From: Schizochytrium sp. TIO01
Lineage: Eukaryota; Sar; Bigyra; Thraustochytrida; Thraustochytriidae
Length of the DNA stretch: 64,000 nucleotides
Assembly: GCA_004764695.1 (NCBI GenBank)
Contig: SMSO01000037.1
Coordinates: forward strand, 4,772,337-4,836,336
Reading direction: 5' to 3'
How positions within the stretch are numbered: position 1 is the stretch's first letter; the number at the start of each line of letters is the position of its first letter. The notes beneath the pieces were generated by a model that was not told the DNA's origin, did not search any database, and worked only from the letters and a program-made list of their open reading frames with translations. The position numbers and the translations under genes are program-made. Shown here piece by piece: positions 60,665-64,000 of this stretch.

Positions 60665-61288
60665 CTGACCTGTAAGACGTCAACAAAGAACTAAAGAACT
60701 GACCAACAATCTCTTTTTTTACGAATCCAACCTCTTCTCTCACCATGCTATGGAATAAATAGCCTAGCTCTCGATTTTTATTGCAAGGAGAAGTCAAACT
60801 CCTCCCAAATTATTGTTTTTCGCAACAGGACTCACTGGGCTCAGTATTTGTGTTCTGTGTTCTCTCTGTTTCTTTAATGATTTGTTTGTTTAATTATTTG
60901 TATTCTTTTTTAGACAATTCTACTGCTTAGCTAGGTAGCTCTAAACTAGTATCAGCCCTAGCAAACAAAAAAAAGTATGATTGAGCAAGGGATGAGTAGT
61001 AGTAGTGATATGCTTTCTCACTCGGTCCAAGTCTGAATCGACCGTGGTCAACGTTTGGAGTCGCACCCCTTGCTTTCACCGTGTACCTGTAGCGATTTAG
61101 CGCGCTACCTGAGCTGAAAAGTCTAAAGTTGGGTGGTGAAACTTCTCCATTCGGTCTAGTTGCAGTAGCCTCAAGAAACTCAACTCTCTCCCGGGTTCTC
61201 CTTGCTCGACTCTAACATACGTGTCTATAGGAAGACTCTGCAAATCGTGTCGAAGAGAAATTAAAAGTTACTTTGATATGCTACAAGC
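60665..61288. other. Intergenic region
   Basis: Spacer between the fucosyltransferase and the SDR gene. A CTAGGTAGC motif lies at 60931-60939. The last about 200 bp are presumably the SDR leader. Confidence 0.4.
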
Positions 61289-61292
61289 ATGA
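61278..61292 (+). promoter_or_regulatory. Four-codon upstream ORF overlapping the SDR start
   Basis: ATG CTA CAA GCA TGA at 61278-61292 has its TGA overlapping the main ATG at 61289 in another frame (ATGA). As with the ammonium transporter, main-frame translation would need leaky scanning or reinitiation if transcription starts upstream. Confidence 0.35.
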
Positions 61293-62431
61293 ACATCTTC
61301 GCTTCGAAAAGGTGGAAAAAGGTGCTCCTTCTAACCTCTCTAGTGACTGTTCTCGTTGGATACTTCCTCGGAACACAGAATGAAGGCCTGCCCTCTGATG
61401 CCAAATCGCTCTCATACATGACACTGTACGGCCTTAAATCTTATTGGGAGGATAAGGGAAGCATCCAGATGTTGCAAAAGGACTTATTACAGCGTCATCA
61501 ACCTCTTCGGGGGAAGTTAGCACTGGTTACAGGTGCAACAAAAGGTTTGGGCCGTGGGATTGCTGCACAACTTCATGCACTAGGAGCAGACCTAATTCTT
61601 CCTTGCCGAAGTATTCCGGCCGGCCTTGCTCGCCGTGTAGAGCTAGACTCTGACGAACTTTACAGACAGAATGGACTCGCGGTACCCTCTAGCGAGCACC
61701 CTACTGTTCTTCCAGTAATTATGGATCTTAGCGACCTTAATTCCATTGATAAAGGTCTCATTGACATTGAATTGAACGTAAAGGATCGTCCCATTGAAAT
61801 CCTTGTTAGCAATGCTGGCCTTATTGTCAAAGACGATGTCCGTTCACCACAGGGGTTCGAGCTCATTTTCGCAGTGAATTTCCTAGGTGCAGCATATTTG
61901 ACCTCAGAGCTGAAAGACAAATCAATTCTTCGTGCTGGGCCTAGCGGCGAACCTGCTGTTGTCGTTTCAGTATCCTCTGGTGAGCACCGAGCTTGGAAAT
62001 CTCTGAACCAAACAGGCCTGCCATTTGGAACACCATTCTCAAATGGTATTTCAGATGTTTTTCATCGGTACGCATACAGTAAACTTGCGATTACTACTTG
62101 GATGCTGGCATTTGCGAACAAACACCCTGAACTTCGTGTGCTTGATTTGTGTCCTGGGCCAGTAGGATCGGAGATTGCAGGTAAAAACGGAATGCTTGGA
62201 CAGGTTGTAGTCCCCATTATGCAGGCTACATTGCCCTCTATCTTCCACTCAGCAATCTTCATCATTCGACTAATCACTGAAGCAGAGTTCCAACATGTAT
62301 CTGGACGGCACTACCATATGTCCAAGGACTTTAACGCTCGAAGTGATGCTCTCGATCCTTCAATCCAAGACTGGGTATACAAACAAACAACAGCTCTATT
62401 TTCAGCCCGTGCTCCTCCTTCAATTCCTTGA
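61289..62431 (+). CDS. Membrane-anchored short-chain dehydrogenase/reductase, retinol-dehydrogenase-like
   Basis: 380 residues from the ATG at 61289. An N-terminal hydrophobic helix (about 12-28, VLLLTSLVTVLVGYFLG) suggests ER anchoring. The Rossmann domain begins at residue 76 with LALVTGATKGLGRGIA (TGxxxGxG at 81-88). SNAG at 174-177, AVNFLGAAYLT near 196-205, active-site Ser near 229-230 and the catalytic pair Y261/K265 (YAYSK) complete the classical SDR set. The extended N-terminus and DVRSPQGFELIFAVNFLG block resemble retinol dehydrogenase/WWOX-like SDRs that act on lipophilic substrates with NADP(H). Substrate cannot be inferred. All catalytic residues are present. Confidence 0.9.
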   Translation: MNIFASKRWKKVLLLTSLVTVLVGYFLGTQNEGLPSDAKSLSYMTLYGLKSYWEDKGSIQMLQKDLLQRHQPLRGKLALVTGATKGLGRGIAAQLHALGADLILPCRSIPAGLARRVELDSDELYRQNGLAVPSSEHPTVLPVIMDLSDLNSIDKGLIDIELNVKDRPIEILVSNAGLIVKDDVRSPQGFELIFAVNFLGAAYLTSELKDKSILRAGPSGEPAVVVSVSSGEHRAWKSLNQTGLPFGTPFSNGISDVFHRYAYSKLAITTWMLAFANKHPELRVLDLCPGPVGSEIAGKNGMLGQVVVPIMQATLPSIFHSAIFIIRLITEAEFQHVSGRHYHMSKDFNARSDALDPSIQDWVYKQTTALFSARAPPSIP

Positions 62432-63275
62432 AATTCTGAAGATAACTACCTTAAATTATAAAATTGCTGTTATATGACTGGATTCAATTTGTTATCTGGA
62501 TTTAACCACCTCTCTACTTCGACAAGCATGACACAGTGAAAAGGTAATACTAGATTCTTCCGTAGTTCTAGTACACCCAGCCCAATTTGCCCCATGAAGA
62601 ATCAAATTATATAAGAGGCTTCTACAAATATCTTGCTCGCAAGAACTAGCTTTTTAATTTGCAAAATGCTCATATACACCATCTAACGGGATACCCAATA
62701 CTCCTGTACACACTCCCTATACAAACTACCAAACATATAAGTTTCTCATCAAATTTATCATCATTCCCACAATCATAGCCTATGTCCAACTAAGCTGAAG
62801 CAAGACAGCTCTTTCAGTTTCCAACACATGGCATTACCAGAGCCCATCCTTATCCATTTTCCTCGCTTTGACTAAGTCTAGCTAGTATGGTCCCCTGGGA
62901 CTCTGGTGACTGGTGCTGCCCATTCTAAATATCTGTTAGGCTAATAGGATCCGTTGAAACCTATGAGTTGATATATATTATTAAATAAGAAAAGACGTCA
63001 AGAGCAAAACTAGAGTACTCAGAGCATGCCCATAAACCTTGCGTAGCCAGCAAAAGTTGATATTCGTGGCAAATATCAAATTTTCTACATACGCAAAACT
63101 CGCTTTCTGCACGGTTAGCTCTGCATGGCTGAGCTACGAGTGTGTAAGCCTTGTTTCGCCATAGACTGACACCTTGCCAACCCAAGACGCTGAGCGATTG
63201 AAGCTTGCCAAGACTTGAAAACTTCACTCCAAACGTCTAAAAGAATATAATATCTATCCCTCGCATATTTTTTTC
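62432..63275. other. Intergenic region
   Basis: AT-rich spacer before the WW/ankyrin gene. No coding frame, repeat or RNA gene is recognised. Confidence 0.4.
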
Positions 63276-64000
63276 ATGAAATCCACCATGATTGAAGACA
63301 AATTGATTACGGCGCACGAAATGGTAATGGATGAGCTCCGCAATCGTGACCAGGGCAAAGTTTTTCAAGCAGTGGCTTCTATAGAAATGCGACTATGTAG
63401 TCATAACAATCCTTCTACAGACGCACCTAGCAGTTTTCAACAGACTAATGAAATGTCTGAGGAGACATCAATGAAAAATGAGACTGCTGCCCTTGAAGGG
63501 GACCTTTCTCCGACAGAAATATCAAGCTGGGAGCGCCATGAGACCGAAGAAGGCTTTGAATACTGGTACAACTCAGTTTCGGGCCAGTCTCAATGGGAGA
63601 AACCTGCTTTAATGAAAGATATTACAAAGTCTGAGGTTATTGGAGATCATGATGCTGATCGAACAGCTAACGATTCAACCTCGCAAAATCTTAACGTTGC
63701 GCCAGCCACAATCTCAGATTCTGAAAATGATTATGCACAAAGGGCTCGTCTACAAGCATTGAAGGTTATTATAATGGTGCATGACGCTGTGAGGCGTGAT
63801 GCCACCGAAGATGTTCGTGGCATCGTACTAGCTGGCATCGATATTAATGCAAGGGACGAGGATGGTCTCACTCCAATGTTCCATGCAAGGTCTCAGACCA
63901 TGGTTAAACTTCTCCTTGAACTTGGCGCAACTGTTAACAATGTTGAAGAAGGTTCCGGACAAAGTGTACTTCATCACTTTGTCAAAAATGGCCGTCTTGA
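63276..64000 (+). CDS. WW-domain and ankyrin-repeat protein, 5' part only
   Basis: Open from an ATG at 63276 to the window edge, 241 codons with no stop; ATGs also occur at codons 5 and 16. Residues 1-40 are helical and charged. A WW domain lies at about 85-110 (SSWERHETEEGFEYWYN, then W107 and P110), the type that binds Pro-rich ligands. From about 170, ankyrin-type sequence begins (GIDINARDEDGLTP, MVKLLLELGATVNN), with the GADINxxDxxGxTPL-like pattern. The protein probably acts as an adaptor. The remaining repeats and any C-terminal domain are beyond the window. Confidence 0.78.
   Translation, partial: MKSTMIEDKLITAHEMVMDELRNRDQGKVFQAVASIEMRLCSHNNPSTDAPSSFQQTNEMSEETSMKNETAALEGDLSPTEISSWERHETEEGFEYWYNSVSGQSQWEKPALMKDITKSEVIGDHDADRTANDSTSQNLNVAPATISDSENDYAQRARLQALKVIIMVHDAVRRDATEDVRGIVLAGIDINARDEDGLTPMFHARSQTMVKLLLELGATVNNVEEGSGQSVLHHFVKNGRL

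Overview
The window is nuclear DNA from a eukaryotic microbe, most likely a labyrinthulomycete (thraustochytrid-type stramenopile); I hold the eukaryote call firmly and the lineage call only moderately. The gene set is purely eukaryotic: ribosomal stalk protein P1, exosome Rrp45, UTP11, a Vps39-like HOPS subunit, a TEY-type MAP kinase, a class C GPCR, an alpha-fucosyltransferase and an N-myristoylatable EF-hand protein resembling flagellar calflagins. Genes are well separated and mostly lack introns. One short intron is well supported, in the amino acid transporter. Base composition is intermediate in genes and clearly AT-richer between them. The PH-domain/MAP-kinase fusion and the calflagin-like protein point away from fungi and towards a flagellate-forming stramenopile.

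Layout. 1-5.2 kb: 5' part of a leucine-rich-repeat gene (-), a small SNARE-like fragment (+) and an ammonium-transporter-family gene (+). 5.8-11.2 kb: a 1790-residue orphan helical protein (+). 12.3-17.8 kb: an NHL-repeat protein (-) and a PH-MAPK (+), with a GAAA microsatellite between them. 18.9-19.2 kb: ribosomal P1 (-). 19.2-23.1 kb: mostly gene-free, with a strongly G-over-C skewed tract. 23.1-27.9 kb: a vacuolar-type amino acid transporter (+, two exons) and UTP11 (+). 27.9-37.1 kb: AT-rich and gene-poor, holding one EF-hand gene (-) and several decayed coding-like relics. 37.1-43.6 kb: class C GPCR-like protein (+), RRP45 (-), a tRNA-dihydrouridine synthase (+) and an F-box-like protein (+). 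44.5-54.8 kb: Vps39-like (-), an orphan membrane protein (-) and a PHAX-RNA-binding-domain protein (-) whose reading frame is shifted by an 11-bp tandem duplication. 56.6-64 kb: a membrane-anchored DUF218 protein, a GT10 fucosyltransferase, a membrane-anchored SDR and the 5' end of a WW/ankyrin gene, all on +.

The genes do not form one pathway; they are ordinary neighbours in a eukaryotic chromosome. Loose themes are RNA metabolism (RRP45, Dus, UTP11, the PHAX-domain protein), endomembrane function (Vps39, the amino acid transporter, the fucosyltransferase, the DUF218 protein) and signalling (PH-MAPK, GPCR, EF-hand). Starts were set at the first in-frame ATG. Several open frames run further upstream only through GTG or TTG codons, which I did not accept as eukaryotic starts. 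I found no convincing rRNA, tRNA, intact transposon or CRISPR array.
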